64,000 bases of DNA from assembly GCA_018873245.2 (NCBI GenBank), contig JAEMBT020000005.1, positions 10,056,001-10,120,000 of the forward strand, in the 5' to 3' direction. This document shows positions 24,163 through 36,720 of the stretch, one piece after another (position 1 is the first letter of the stretch; the number at the start of each line of letters is the position of its first letter). The position numbers and the translations under genes are program-made. The notes below the pieces were generated by a model, which was not told where the DNA came from, did not search any database, and was given only the letters and a program-made list of their open reading frames with translations. The DNA is from Archegozetes longisetosus (Eukaryota > Arthropoda > Arachnida > Sarcoptiformes > Trhypochthoniidae).

Positions 24163-27100
24163 TATTTCTAAGTTTATATAAACTCATTGGTTAGATATTT
24201 AGTTATGCAAACAATATTGGCTTTCTATTGAAATGCTCGGGGGCTTTGTAAGAATATTCTGGTTTAAAGGAATAGGTTAGTTCTTGAAGTAAACTAATTC
24301 TTTGGGAATTTATTTTCCTTCAATCTTCCGTTTTCTATGTATTTCTGATGTTTTTCTGCACTCATTATACAAACTGAAAAATAAGTTTTACTCGAAATTT
24401 TATTTATTTATTCACAGATACGGAAATAGGGCTTAATCTTGAACTAAAATACTTTAGAAAAATAAGAGATATTTTTGGGACCAATAGTAGTTTTTAAGTT
24501 TATAGTAATCAAACCTACATTAGATTTGAGACAAATTCAAATCAATCAGAAGCATAAAAGTTATTATATTTTTCTTATTTAGAACGTTTTTGTTTAAATC
24601 GTTTTGAGAAGAAAATCAAGACATAAAGAGATTAAAAGTTAGATAGTCATCAATTTGAACTGAAAATATTCAAGTTTTAGCTCAACATTTGGAAGAAGCA
24701 TAAGTAGAAAAAACGTTTAAGAAATAGGCAAAAAATTGATGCGTCGACAGCTGTGGCTATAATTCTCTATATAAGCAATATTTCAATTTATATTTTTCTC
24801 ATATCTATCTCTTATTCATATTTCAGAATCTATTCATCTATAGATTTCTCTCTTTGAAAGAAGTTAACGAAATTTGTTATTAAAGCAAAAAAATTTTGCA
24901 TAACTAACACAATAAATATGTAGAATAAGGACTAGAATCAACTGAAAGTATAATAAGAAATATAGAAAAAACCGTTTTTCGACATACAAATCAAGTCTAG
25001 TCTTAATATTACGCAATCATTTTCTGCTCCTATTTTTAGGGGAAAAATAATTTCAAATCTATTTAATCAAGTTTTAGAGCAATTGAAAATATTTCTCTCA
25101 ACACATACTGATTTTTGAGGAATGAATCGATGACAAAATAAAGAAAAGAAAAGAATTTAAGCTGAATTTAGAAGAGAGAGAGAGAGAGAGAGAGAAAAAA
25201 GTTTGTTTAGAAATTAAGATTTACTGCTTAAAGATCTCTTGAGAGCGTTTTTCGCTTATATAAACTCTAGAATTAAATATAGACTATATAAAATGGCTTA
25301 TTTGATTAAAGACCTAAATGTAACTGTTATTGAGAAAATGCTTTTTTATCTTATATTTATTTTATATTTTACTCCATAAAAATAATTTCAACTCCATTTT
25401 GAAACAATATTAAATACGATTTAATCTCTATTTTAATACATTATACCCTAAGATAATTCCGGAAATGCTAATCAAAATTACTTAAACTTTTATTTCGTTC
25501 ATGGTTTTAAGCATTTAAAACGTGATCGAAATATTAATGCATCTTCTCCTCTGGTATTTCTCATTTAAATTTAATGATAGATCTTTTTCCAATCCATTAT
25601 AGCTAAGTTAACCCGGAGTTATTTAAATGAAAATATTCTTATTGATAGAATTTGATTTTTATCAAGTTACATGCAATTTTAATCAGTTTCGGTGTTTTCA
25701 ACTATTTTGGCCTTTAATCAGATAGCGAAATAAGACAAAAATCTAATCAATTATGAGCGATTAGGAGCTTAAGCTGTATTTTAATTGAACATTTATGTGG
25801 ATTTGTAAGAAGTTATGACTTTATAAAACAAGTCTATAATTAAACTCTTTTATAAGTTTTTCACGTCCATCACCTTCCACTGCTTATTCATCCAATTGTT
25901 AATCAGTGCGTTCAATAAGAAGTCTTATTCTTAATTATTAGTCAATACAGAAAAACAGTTAAAATTGTTTTTAAGAGGAGGAATAAAAATCAAACTTTTT
26001 ATACTCGCTAAATAAAACAGAAGTCAAAAACAGGAAGTATTGAGAAAAATATATTTCTATCACTTCTCTAATTATAAATTATAATTAAAGCGTTTGATGT
26101 AAGAACAAGTTAAGGGATAGATTTGATAAGATCCAGTTGAACTGTTCTTTAAAATACGATTTAATTTCAATGCTTTTTCAGCTTTATTTACAAATTCATT
26201 GTTTGAAGTGATTTATTATGTTTTCACTTTATTTTGACCTGTCCTGACTTGATGGGCATGTAATGAAACAAATGTTACTATTTCTTAAACATATGAATAC
26301 CATTTTTGACTTTTGAATGTACTTTTCAGAAATACTATTATTTATAGCTTTTTATTAATCAATTGCTTTTGAATTGAAGATTATTTCAATGCTCTTCTCA
26401 TCAATCTATTGAGTAGCTGAAAATGCTTTTGTTTATGAGTGACTTCAAAGTAAATGAATTTATTATTACGTATATATAGACTTTTGGCAATTAATTGCTT
26501 TTTCGAAAGAAGAAGTTAAGTGACAAGTTTGATATCATAGACTTAACTGTTTGTTCCATAAATGGATTTAATTGTCTCAAATCAATTATTTCTGATTCAA
26601 GTTTGAGCAAATATGTTTTAGAGTCTTGAATATTATTCAAAGATTAGAATATATCGTGATAGAAAAACATAATACCTAAGCTTGTATTCAAAACACACTT
26701 AATAATAAATCAATTTTTTTCCGATGAATGTAAACTTCATTAAAAATAAATTATCAGAAGTATAACAAAATGAAATTAGAGTATAGTTTAAGGTCTCTTA
26801 TGATCATTGACTTTGTTTTCATTGTTCTGTTTGTGAACACGATTTGATATTTTTTCATCTGCACATGACTTACATAACAATGAAGAGTTTGTTTTGTTAG
26901 TTATCATGAATTAGAGTATAGTTTAAAGAAAATCGTGTTTTCAATTAAATGCCTTAATTGTCACTTTAAGAATGTTGAGTCGGGTAGAGATTAATGGGAT
27001 ATGAAGTTTTTGTCTGGCTTTTCAATTGATGATATCCTGTTTTTTCTTTTGATCCTTTCATACTACTTTTTATAAGTATATTCTCTTAGAAATCATTTTT

Positions 27101-27322
27101 AATGTGAACACTATTGTAATCAATAGCTTTTTCAGTGATAAGCGCAAATAGGAAACTTTGAAACTTTTCAACTAGTACTGGAAATATACTGGTATTTTAA
27201 ATCATTCAACAACTTTTATACCTTTTCCCTCTAAACTTAACAAATTTTCGAAGTTCTTATCTTAGAAAATAGATATAATCGTCTACGGTTATAATGAACG
27301 CCCCAAAGCACTGTAAATTCGT
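24163..27322. other. AT-rich spacer with one GA tract
   Basis: No exon is supported. A (GA)n tract at 25173-25195 is listed separately. The rest is AT-rich background without a recognisable repeat. Confidence 0.4.
25173..25195. repeat. (GA)n microsatellite
   Basis: About 11 pure AG units, GA on the + strand. Confidence 0.95.
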
Positions 27323-27344
27323 CAATTATAACGGGAGTTCACTG
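27323..27344. mobile_element. right end of a pogo/Tigger-like element
   Basis: CAATTATAACGGGAGTTCACTG is close to the family right end and is followed by TA at 27345-27346. About 50 bp upstream, GGTTATAATGAACG looks like part of another terminus. The copy may be a short internally deleted one, but its left boundary is unclear. Confidence 0.45.
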
Positions 27345-27346
27345 TA

Positions 27347-29851
27347 TCAGATTTGGTGTGCATAGTTTACAAACCAAATAATCTTTGTAGAGTACACATT
27401 ACAGTTCGTAGTTCACTATACTTGACTTCAATATAGAGAGGGTCGACTGCAATAGAGTTTGTTAAGAGTCATGCTATGAAAGGCTATTTAAAGTAATTTT
27501 TAGCTCAAGTTTTCAATAAATTGAGGAAGATCTTGTCTTCCTATAAGGAAAGACTAGTTGATTTTATAGTATTTGAAACCATAAATATTGAGAAAAAAGA
27601 AATTTACAGTTTGTATGAAAACCAAATTTCAATACTCGATAAATCAAAATTATGTCAATATTTATCATTCAGTTTATAAATCGATTATCCTGTAGTTGGA
27701 GAATAAATTGAAATTTTGTTATCATATTAAACTTTACTAGATATGCATTGAATGATAAAAAGCTAAATAATAAAACAACTTATGTTATCATTGATTGATT
27801 GATGTTTGAGTTGGAATAAAATCAGAATGAGTTTAATATGAAAATAAATTTACAAGATTCAATCAAAATTGTATTTGCCGATTTTGAACGGCTCAACTTC
27901 TTCTATATCATTAATAACTTTTGCCCTGTTTTCAAAACCAATACAATTAATGCCACTTTAAGCAATATTTTCAATATAACTCTAGTCGTTAAATGATTTG
28001 AAAATTGTTTAACACATTTTTGCCTTTTTCTCCTAAACGGGGTCATTTTTGCAAATCAAAATCATAATTATTTTGAATAGTTAAGCACGAGCTTAGTTTC
28101 TAGTAATTAGAATAACATTCAAACTTAACGCTCATTTAGTTAATTATCGCTTAAAGGGACGAACAATCAAATTGCTAGCAATTAATCTATTGTTTACACA
28201 ATCAATAATACTATTAAATTATGAAATTAATCTTTCGAGAACTAGCTCCAGAAAATTTAGTTCTAATTATTCAAATTGTTCACTTTTTAAGTGATTTTGT
28301 TCAACTTGGTTATTAACAAATACTATTACTGCTAATGTCTTATACATTTCAAATCTAACATAGTGTTTATAATTTCACAACTGATTACTTTTAAGCACAT
28401 TTTCTGATTGAAAACTGCAAAAAACGTCTAATTCATATGAACAGCATGTTATATAAGTTGAAAATGATTTTTTCACTTAAATTAAGAGAATTTCCGGTTA
28501 TATAGACTCTAATAATGATTTTATTTGTCAGTAAAAATGACTTCATCACTCAATCCAACCCTTGATTGAGCTCTAGTTTCGAGCCTTAGGCCAAAAATGA
28601 GATTCTATTTCAGTGACCATTAGTTGAAAACCAAAGAAATCTAATAAGGAAATCATAAAGAATTGGAAGATTTTTAGAATGAGTCTCCTGATAATTAATT
28701 CTATAGAAAAAATTTGTCGAATAGTATTTAATTGAATTTTGTTTTACTCATCACAAATGAACTTGAATTTGATATAAGATAAGAAAAAATTAGGAATAAG
28801 AAAAAAATGACAGATAAGTAAAAAATTGTAGATAAGAAAAAATGATAGATAAGTGAAATAGTTATAATAATCGGAAGTGCGCTTCCAATTAAAAATGTCT
28901 CTTATAAGGTTATTATTATAAGTAAATCAAAATTTAATCTACTTCTCAATTATGAGATAATTTGATTTTCAACAATTAAATAACCAAAAGTTCATAAACT
29001 AGTGGTCGGAGAGTATGAGGAAGTGATAAATATGGTGGCTTGAAAGAGCTGAACCATTAGTAGCTAGTTGGATAGTTTTCAGTTCTCATAACTAAACCAT
29101 AATAATATGCTAGAAATGATTGTAATGTGAGTGATGTTAGTTTTTCAGATGATCATAGCTTTTAGTTGAACAGATTTATCTTGCTTTTTTTTGGTCTGGA
29201 ATTATAATCTATGTTTTTCTTAAAATTGACTTATTTGATTGAAAAATGTATACAACTTTATCTACTGTATATTATATAAGTTAGCTCTAACTCAATCAAA
29301 ATTCTCACTCATGTTTCGCTAAACATCTATTTAGGTGACAATGAATCAGATTCTTAAGAGGATATCATTACAAATAGGATAATGAAAAGAAGTTTTAAAC
29401 AGTAAGAAAAAGGTTAATGCGTTTTGAAGCCTCTCATGACTGACACTATTATATAGTTTGTATTAAAAATGTTTTTAGATCAGATAAAAAATTCATTTAA
29501 AGAAACTCAATTCTTAATTAGATTAATGTTGAAAACGATAATTAAGTCTAAAAAACATGAACTTATATTTCGAGTATAACATAGAATTATAACATAGAAT
29601 TGTTAGTCGGAAATGAGGTATTCTCTGATTGCTATTCAATCTAAATGAACAAAAAGACAGACAATTGCTTTGCTTTTTTCTTCATACAAAAGCTTTTCAT
29701 TTTTCTCGTTCAGAATATCAATATCTCTTCCACTTCTTTCTACACTTTATTTGAGATATACTTTACTTTTTCTTTATAACCCTGTCTCGCATTCTGTTTG
29801 CTTTTCTATATAATCATCAATAAAAGGCTTGAGAGGTACTGACTTTTAATA
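27347..29851. other. AT-rich spacer
   Basis: No gene supported. At 28787-28858 the phrase AGATAAG(T/A)AAAAAATG recurs loosely, as a degenerate purine-rich tandem. At 29576-29602 ATAACATAGAATT is duplicated in tandem. Confidence 0.4.
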
Positions 29852-29930
29852 CAGTTAAATCTCGTTATAGCGCAGTTGAGTGTATGGAAGATTTGACTTG
29901 GTTATATAGAGTTTCTATTATATTGAAATT
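29852..29930. mobile_element. end of a pogo/Tigger-like element with subterminal repeat
   Basis: CAGTTAAATCTCGTTATAGC follows TA at 29850-29851. The sequence GACTTGGTTATATAGAGTTT that follows is the reverse complement of a subterminal segment of the copy at 48629 (AAACTCTATATAACTAAGTC), with one mismatch. So the family has subterminal repeats as well as terminal ones. No right end was fixed. Confidence 0.5.
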
Positions 29931-30188
29931 TTGTAATGTTGCAAGTCTCTTACATTAGAAGTTTATTGAATCTGAGGTAAATATGGATTCTATATAACGA
30001 ACATTTATTGCACTTCCAGATTTGATTGCTATACAGATCAGACTTTCATTTCGATCCTTAAGCTCAAAGTCAATTGAGTAGCGAAACTATTCTTTAATTT
30101 GGTTTTATCGTTGGATTTGTATGTGGATAATAAACACGATAGAGAAGATTTGGAAAAAATCAAGTTTTCAAAGATATAAAATAAATAT

Positions 30189-30189
<1 letters not shown>

Positions 30190-30221
<32 letters not shown>
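30190..30221. repeat. (GA)n microsatellite
   Basis: Sixteen pure AG units, GA on the + strand. Confidence 0.95.
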
Positions 30222-30223
<2 letters not shown>

Positions 30224-32597
30224 TTATGCAGATGAGAAGAAATGTAAATTGAACTATAAAGATGCATTAACGCCAATTTTAGTACTAATAATAAATATAG
30301 TTCTAACTCAATCAATATATTTTACTACTTTATGAGATACTAAAAAGCATCTAATTTTTTCCTATCCTATCCCTAATGTTTGTCATTTTAACCTCAATTG
30401 ATGTAGTGATTAATTATGCACTTTCGGCATTGATAGAAATGCGTTTTTTCTTCTTTTCAATTCGGCGTCGGTTTGGTTTGTGTGACAAAGTGTTTTAACA
30501 ATTTGCTTGTTCAATCTCTATTTTAGTCATTCTGAAGCTCAGAACAGTCATAAATGGTTAATTGTATACAAATTGAACAGAGACTGAAATAAGAACTAAA
30601 TTTATAAACTTGATTTCTAGAGCATATAATAAAAATTATAATTAAACAACTGTAAAGTTTGTGTTTTTTTCAAACATTTAACAATGTTTTATGTGTTGGA
30701 GAGAATCTAAATGTGAAGGTTAGAAGCTTTAATATTATTCCTTCAATTTAATGAAAAACAGATTCTGATTTACATTTGAATGAATAAAATATTAGATTAT
30801 AATAAAGCTGATAGAAAATTAGTATGCACAGATTCCAGAAAACAATCAATTGTTTAATATACTAATAATTATTTTTCATACTTGTTTACATGAGAAGTAG
30901 GTTTTAGAGCAAAAAGTTCTGTATGTCATCTGTATGAGTAAATTAACAGTTGTATATCAAATATAATTGAAGCTAGAATTCTTAAATTAAATACTTGTAC
31001 TGATGTAGTTTCAAATTTTGCTCCTCAAAACTATAATATCTTAAAACCTCTAACTTTATTTTATAAGTCCTAGATTTGAGTTTTGTTCAGCTTTAGGAGA
31101 AGTTTTTACTAAATCAAATCGAATGAAATCTCTATTGGAATGCAATTTGTTTATAACTTCATGAATCGAATAAAAACTTTTTGAAAGTATTATTTCATTT
31201 GAAATAAGTATACCTGAAATTTAATTATTAGTAATTAATCGTAATAAAAAATGAATAAGTAATAAAAGGAAGAAAAATGAGCTCAAAAGTTAATTTGAAC
31301 TAAGAGAAATCTAACTGTAAATATTTATAGCTTTCAATTATGGTGCCTTCAAATTTACATTCACTTTGTTTATACTGTAAATAATCGTAATTATTTTTTT
31401 ACCCAACTAGCACTAAGTATCGAAAATGCTGAAGATTGAAAATAATTAATTAAAAATTTGATGAAGATTCAAGCAGAGGGTCTCTACTTTAAGCATTGAT
31501 CTGAAAATGAAAATAATTGACTGATAAGGACTTTTGGTCACTAGCAAATATAAGTGAAAATTAAAGACAGTATACAAAATCTAATAAGCAACATAACTAA
31601 AATCTCTTAATAAAGTAAGAACTTTTATTCTACAAGTACTATGTCATTGATAAGAATGATGAACTTGAAAGAGATATTTATAAAACATGACCGAATTGTT
31701 TTTTCATAGATCACTTTATATATGAATAAAATTTCAATTGAACAACCATTTACTCTGATTTCCATAAATTTAATATAAACTCATGAAGAATTGAAAAAAC
31801 AATTGGTTTAAAGTCTAAAAAATATTTAGTAGAGAGAGAGAAAAGCATTAGTTATTGATTTAGAAGCTATTCTAAAGGAATAAGTATAGAAAAAGAAAAA
31901 ATTGACTCAAGCTTTTGATTCAAAATCCATTACCACTCATATTTATGTGCAAAGAAAGCCATTAATATTCAACACTTACGAGAAAAAGAAGAAAAATTTA
32001 TCATAAAAAATAGTTTTTCATCTTCTTTTTGGATGACAGAGGAGTTGAAAGTCTATAATATTTAGTCCTTTCTGTCCATTTTGGGATGAAATGTAAAGTT
32101 TGATAAATGAAAGTGACCTTAATCTGAGTAGAGAAAATTTTCTGCTTAAAAATTCACTCCTAAAATCAAAATACTTTTTCGACCAATTGTTCAACAAAAT
32201 TATATTTAATTGGATACTAGTTTTTGTGGCTTTTAGTCACAGAAAACTCTGGTTATTGTGCAGTTTGTTAAACCAAGTTAACTATGTTTATAGTTTATGG
32301 CATTTTTACTATTGAAACAGTTAATGAAAGTTTTATTAAATTCTTTCAATCGTTATAATGTATGTTTTGAGGACTGTATCAAAAATTTGAATACTCATGT
32401 TGTAGTCTTGAAAAAAAGATATTGCTTTCATTAATAGGAAACTCCCTTCAAAGTTTATATTTTATATTGTCAAGTAAATCATATGACCAAAAATGAAAAT
32501 TATTTTAATTTTCTATAAATCTTAAAGTTCAATCATTTTTCCAAATTGTTCGTCTCTTGAAAAAGTTCAAAAAACAGGTTTTGACAAGAAATACATA

Positions 32598-32600
<3 letters not shown>

Positions 32601-32633
<33 letters not shown>
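32601..32633. repeat. (GA)n microsatellite
   Basis: About 16 pure AG units, GA on the + strand. Confidence 0.95.
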
Positions 32634-32636
<3 letters not shown>

Positions 32637-32929
32637 GTTGAAAGCTTACAGGTTTAGTAGAAAAGGGAAAAATATTTGACATAGTAAAATGTTTTTCAAT
32701 ACATCTTATTATATAAAATATTTTCGTAAAAACAAATAAAAGTTCATATCCTTAGGAAAAAGTTTGTGTATAAAAAACATTTCAAACAAGAAATTCACAC
32801 ATTTATGCCACATTATTCTTGAATTTAAGAATTTTCTACTCAATTCTCATCCCTATTCAACAGAGTATTTGACGGAAAAATCTCTTTGCTATAAATAAGT
32901 GAAAAAATATTTATCCATAACAACAAAAA

Positions 32930-33211
32930 TGCTTTGCTTTGGAAGCAAAGAAATTGTTAGTGAGCTAGCTATGGAGAAACATGATGAATGACCATTTGAT
33001 GGCAGTTCAAAACTATGGCAAATATATATATATGAGATGTTTAGATGAGCTGCCAATCAAAGGCACACTACAGGCTAAAGACCAAATATTATACAAGAGA
33101 ACTAATATGTTGTGCGGGATGAGAGATGGGCAATTTCTTTCTTTAAGTTTAGTTTTCTTACATAAGTTTTTGTGTCCTCAAATATTTTTTCTTCTTAGGA
33201 ATCAATTTTGA
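32930..33211. other. GC-richer patch with hairpin and a 76-codon frame
   Basis: A perfect hairpin CTTTGCTT-TGG-AAGCAAAG lies at 32932-32950. An ATG frame on + at 32981-33211 begins MMNDHLMAVQNYGKYIYMRC and has a mixed, fairly protein-like first 50 residues (DELPIKGTLQAKDQ), then becomes F/L-rich. There is no strong acceptor or donor. It could be a diverged exon or chance. Confidence 0.2.
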
Positions 33212-33991
33212 GCTATTAGTGATTGGTCTGATAAGCATGCATTCTCTGACAGAACACTCTGTCAACATTTTTTTAAAGATCTATTTTAAGAATTCTGGAA
33301 AACTGAATATTCTTGCAACAAAATTTTCTTAGCAATTGATTTTAATATTTTGAAAAAAGTTTAGGTAAGTTTTCAGATTTAGTTGAAACTATCGAAAAAA
33401 TCATGACTCCAATCTTATATCAAACAATGGTTCAAACATTCTTTGATTCTATGTTCAAAGTTTGAAAAAGTGTTCTGTGAATTAAGAAATTTAAGATGAA
33501 CTAATGCTTATTGTATTGAAGAAAGTTAAACAGAATCGGAAAATCTACTAAAAAATATTATATAAGATAGAAATCTGAGGACTTGTAAGAAAAAAATTAT
33601 CATAAATATAATCAATAACAACAATAGAGAAGACAATAAGAATAAAGATATTCAAAACGATATTCATGTAGGATAAATCAAGAGAGAAAATAAATTATAG
33701 AAATGATAGATAGCTAGCTATCAGATCACATCAAAGTTACAGAATCTCGAAGTTTTTATTTCGATAGTCAGCACAAACAGTATAAATATCTCTCATATAT
33801 ATAGCTTAAGAACAAGTCGTAGCATTCGAGAATCGATTTTATAGATCTCTCAATAGTATCACAATCTAGTATTCATTCCCTCTTCGGAGAGTCACTTATA
33901 TTTCCTAAGGGAATATCATCTTTAGTTTGCGAGTTCTTCAACAAAACTTTTGGGATTACAGGCTGTTTCACCGAATTCCAGAAGGATCAAT

Positions 33992-34098
33992 GTCGAAAGT
34001 ATAGGTGCCCTTAAACTCTAAGTCGAAAGATTTCATGTCGAAAAGCCGAATGCCCGAAAAGTGAGTATCGGAAAAGCAAAATATCGAATAAGCAAACT
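33992..34098. repeat. degenerate ~15-bp minisatellite (CGAAA motif)
   Basis: CGA/CGG cores at 33994, 34024, 34039, 34055, 34069 and 34085 are spaced 30, 15, 16, 14 and 16 bp. The best units are TGTCGAAAAGCCGAA and TGCCCGAAAAGTGAG. It is a decayed tandem array of a CG-containing unit, conspicuous in this CG-poor sequence. Confidence 0.6.
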
Positions 34099-35801
34099 CG
34101 ATATAAACTTAGTAGAAATTATATTTAAAGAAGTATTCTCGATAGATTTGAAATTCGATATTTCGGGACATAACCAAGACTTAGGAAGTGAAAATGATAG
34201 AAATGAGAGCAGAAGTAAGAGAAAACTAAATAAATAATTGGGCGAAAAGGGGTCCCCAAAACGTTTCTCCCAAATAAACTTATACTACTTATCAATCTTA
34301 TTATTGTCACTGAATATTATTTCAAGTTTAGTAACAAATACTTAGTCGGCAAATATTTTTTTCTTTAACTGATTTCTATATCGGAGAGAAACGATTGCCT
34401 TATTTTTTCTCTAACCTAACTCGTAGTGATTTTTTGTGACAGACCAAAAAAAATGCTTAAGTAATCAACTTTTGTGACATATAAATTACTCAAGATTAAA
34501 AAAGTAGCAGTTTTTTAGTTGCGATAGACTGACTCGTTTGGCTTTCTTGATAAACAAATTTCTAGTTGTGCTAAAAATAAGCCTAAATTTCGGTCTCATT
34601 CGATTCTGAGAAATATGTAAAACACTTTAATTTTTCTTTTAGTGTTTTATCATAAGCAACAGCTCTCTTGAGTATTAGTCCCAGACTTTCAGAGATTATA
34701 TGGTATTTAAGAATGCGTCAAAAATTTCAAGCCTCTAGCTCTGAATAATACGCTGAATTTGCAGAAATGCTTTACTTCTCTATTGGATATTATTTATTAG
34801 GTTAGTTGTTGATAAGATTTTTTGAACAAAAATAATAAGTCCATTATCAATGATCTAATAATAGAAAGTAATGAAGAAGTAAGTTTCTAATCGGCTGCTT
34901 CTGCCCACTTTTAGTTCAGCCTATCAATGAATAATTCTGATGAGATTATGATAAATAAAAATATTAATAAGCCTAATATTAGAGAGTATTGAATAATTAA
35001 ATGGTATACTGCATTAATACAACTGTATGTTATTGAACTAGTCACTTAGCCTGTTCTTAAAGCAAACAAATTAAACTAGATTTCATGGTTAACGTTAGTT
35101 TTGAACTATTTGTATCAAGTTTGTTTAATACGATCAAAAATGAATCAATCTTTCATAGAAGTTGTTTATTTATCACAGTTTGAAAGCTGTAATCGATTTA
35201 TAAGTTTTCAACTACTTGAGTATAAGGCCATATAGGATTATTAAGAAGTTAGAAGGTTTTCACTCATAAAACGATTTTAGAAAACAAAACTAAATCATAT
35301 TTAGGTGTGTCGAGAAAATGTCAGATTATTGTTTTCTAAATTTTGATGGATTTTCACATTTACTATAAAAGTGTTAGTTGCTAAATTGTTTAGTTCATCA
35401 TTTTGATCCATTTTAGAAGCACTAGAAAACTAATTTAATTCAAAGGTAATCACTATAATGGCATCCTATTTAGCCAGATTAAGTTAAATTGGCTTAAAAT
35501 CACTTTAGTTGAAGAAAAAATTGTCACAACTATTCGCTAAACTAGTTGTTATGTAATTTATTTCAATTAGTTTTCTATCAAACGGATAAACTTTTACTTT
35601 AAGCTAACTGAAAATATCATTTCAACTTGAAATAAGTTTAAGAAACTTTTACTCTTAATTAGATTGTGAGTAGTTTTGTTTTGTTTTGTATTGAATAAAT
35701 CAAATCTAAAATTAATCGTTAGCAAGATATGTATAAGATTTAGCCTAAATCTTTTTCCTTATGAGAGGACATCACATAAAAACCTTTTGATAGACTGCTA
35801 G
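34099..35801. other. AT-rich spacer
   Basis: No gene supported. CTAACCTAAC, a telomere-like motif, occurs at 34411-34420. A 61-codon minus frame at 34125-34310 partly overlaps the flank of the minisatellite and is rejected. Confidence 0.4.
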
Positions 35802-35987
35802 CTAATGATTATCTCCAAACCGAATAACGATTAGAATTGAAAAATTGTCTATCATTTGAAACACTTTCCACCTGGTATTAGGCTGGCGGAAGATTAGAAG
35901 TAAAAAAGTTGATTTGAAAGAGCGATCTCCAAGCAAAGTTGAAGTTGCAAATTGCAAAATGAAAATAAATAGAACAAAAAGCAACAT
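35802..35987 (-). CDS. candidate short secreted-type frame, unknown
   Basis: The ATG at 35987 starts MLLFVLFIFILQFATSTLLG, a textbook-looking signal peptide with a possible cleavage after ATS. It continues through FRQPNTRWKVFQMIDNF to TAG. A donor-like CAG|GTGGAA falls within the codons for NTRW. T-rich DNA produces hydrophobic starts by chance, so this is weak. No homologue is recognised. Confidence 0.15.
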   Translation of the reverse strand: MLLFVLFIFILQFATSTLLGDRSFKSTFLLLIFRQPNTRWKVFQMIDNFSILIVIRFGDNH

Positions 35988-36424
35988 ATAATGTAACTAA
36001 ATCTTAATTGAATTGCCTTCTTTTCAAGTAAAATACAAACGATATAAAAGATATAAACAATTAATTAGTAGTAGAAGCAAAACTGTTTTTTATTCATGAG
36101 GATTACAAAACAATAAATCAAAACATATTCAAGCTAGTTATAATTGAATGTATTTTTTGTTTAACATTTTGTTATAGAACTAGATGTTTTTGTCAATTAA
36201 GTTAATTATTATAATTTCAATTGTATTGTCCGTTTAGCACAACAAACGACAGGCAAGAATGGGAAGCGATGCATAACTAATAAGAAAAATAGTTAGCATG
36301 CATAGCAAAAAGCTGTGACATAAGTGGTGACCTTACAAACCAGAGTCTAAAAAACAACTAATATTTATCAGTAACTCGAGTTTGACTGCAATTGTCTCTC
36401 ATTTTCTGCTTGAGTTCCAAAAGT
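35988..36424. other. AT-rich spacer
   Basis: A possible family right end (CTCGAGTTTGACTG, ending 36388, followed by CA) is present but weak. Nothing else is seen. Confidence 0.35.
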
Positions 36425-36451
36425 TGAGCTGAACTGAGCTGAGCTGAGCTG
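36425..36451. repeat. (AGCTG)n short tandem repeat
   Basis: TGAGCTGAACTGAGCTGAGC followed by TGAGCTGG gives about five pentamer units, one of them diverged. Confidence 0.85.
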
Positions 36452-36589
36452 GTTGTGTGTAAAATTACTTAATGCCTATAGAATAGATATCTAGTAATTC
36501 ATGACTACCTCTAAGAGCAGGTGATATTTCTAGGCCTTGATTGCACTGATTGTAAACAATGGGCTTCTTTTTGAGAAACTACTAGTTAT

Positions 36590-36720
36590 TTCAAGCGCGT
36601 GGCTAAACACGCGTCTGTAGGGATGGCAAATCTGTGTTCACCTGAGCTGCCATTAGAACAACTACCCATTAAGAATTGGGGTATTTGACCACCTGCTCGA
36701 CTACGGGTTATAATTATTTA
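36590..36720. promoter_or_regulatory. GC-richer block with GCGTG inverted pair and E-boxes
   Basis: CGCGTG (36596-36601) and CACGCG (36608-36613) are perfect inverted arms around a 6-bp spacer. Each contains GCGTG, the core bound by bHLH-PAS dimers. CACCTG and GAGCTGCC follow within 50 bp, then an inverted AACTACCCATT/AATTGGGGTATT. There is no reading frame. It is an enhancer candidate by motif content only. Confidence 0.3.

Larger units (their letters stand above)
29931..32929. other. AT-rich spacer with two GA tracts
   Basis: Holds the microsatellites at 30190 and 32601, listed separately. A 71-codon frame at 32100-32315 starts with TTG rather than ATG and has no splice context. No gene is called. 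Confidence 0.4.

Noticed and set aside
33015..33032. ATATATATATATA as a TATA box
   Set aside because: Such runs are everywhere in this DNA, and nothing promoter-like surrounds it.
34925..35000. Protein-like gene on either strand in 34.3-35.8 kb
   Set aside because: All frames are short and F/I/L/S-rich, with no splice signals.
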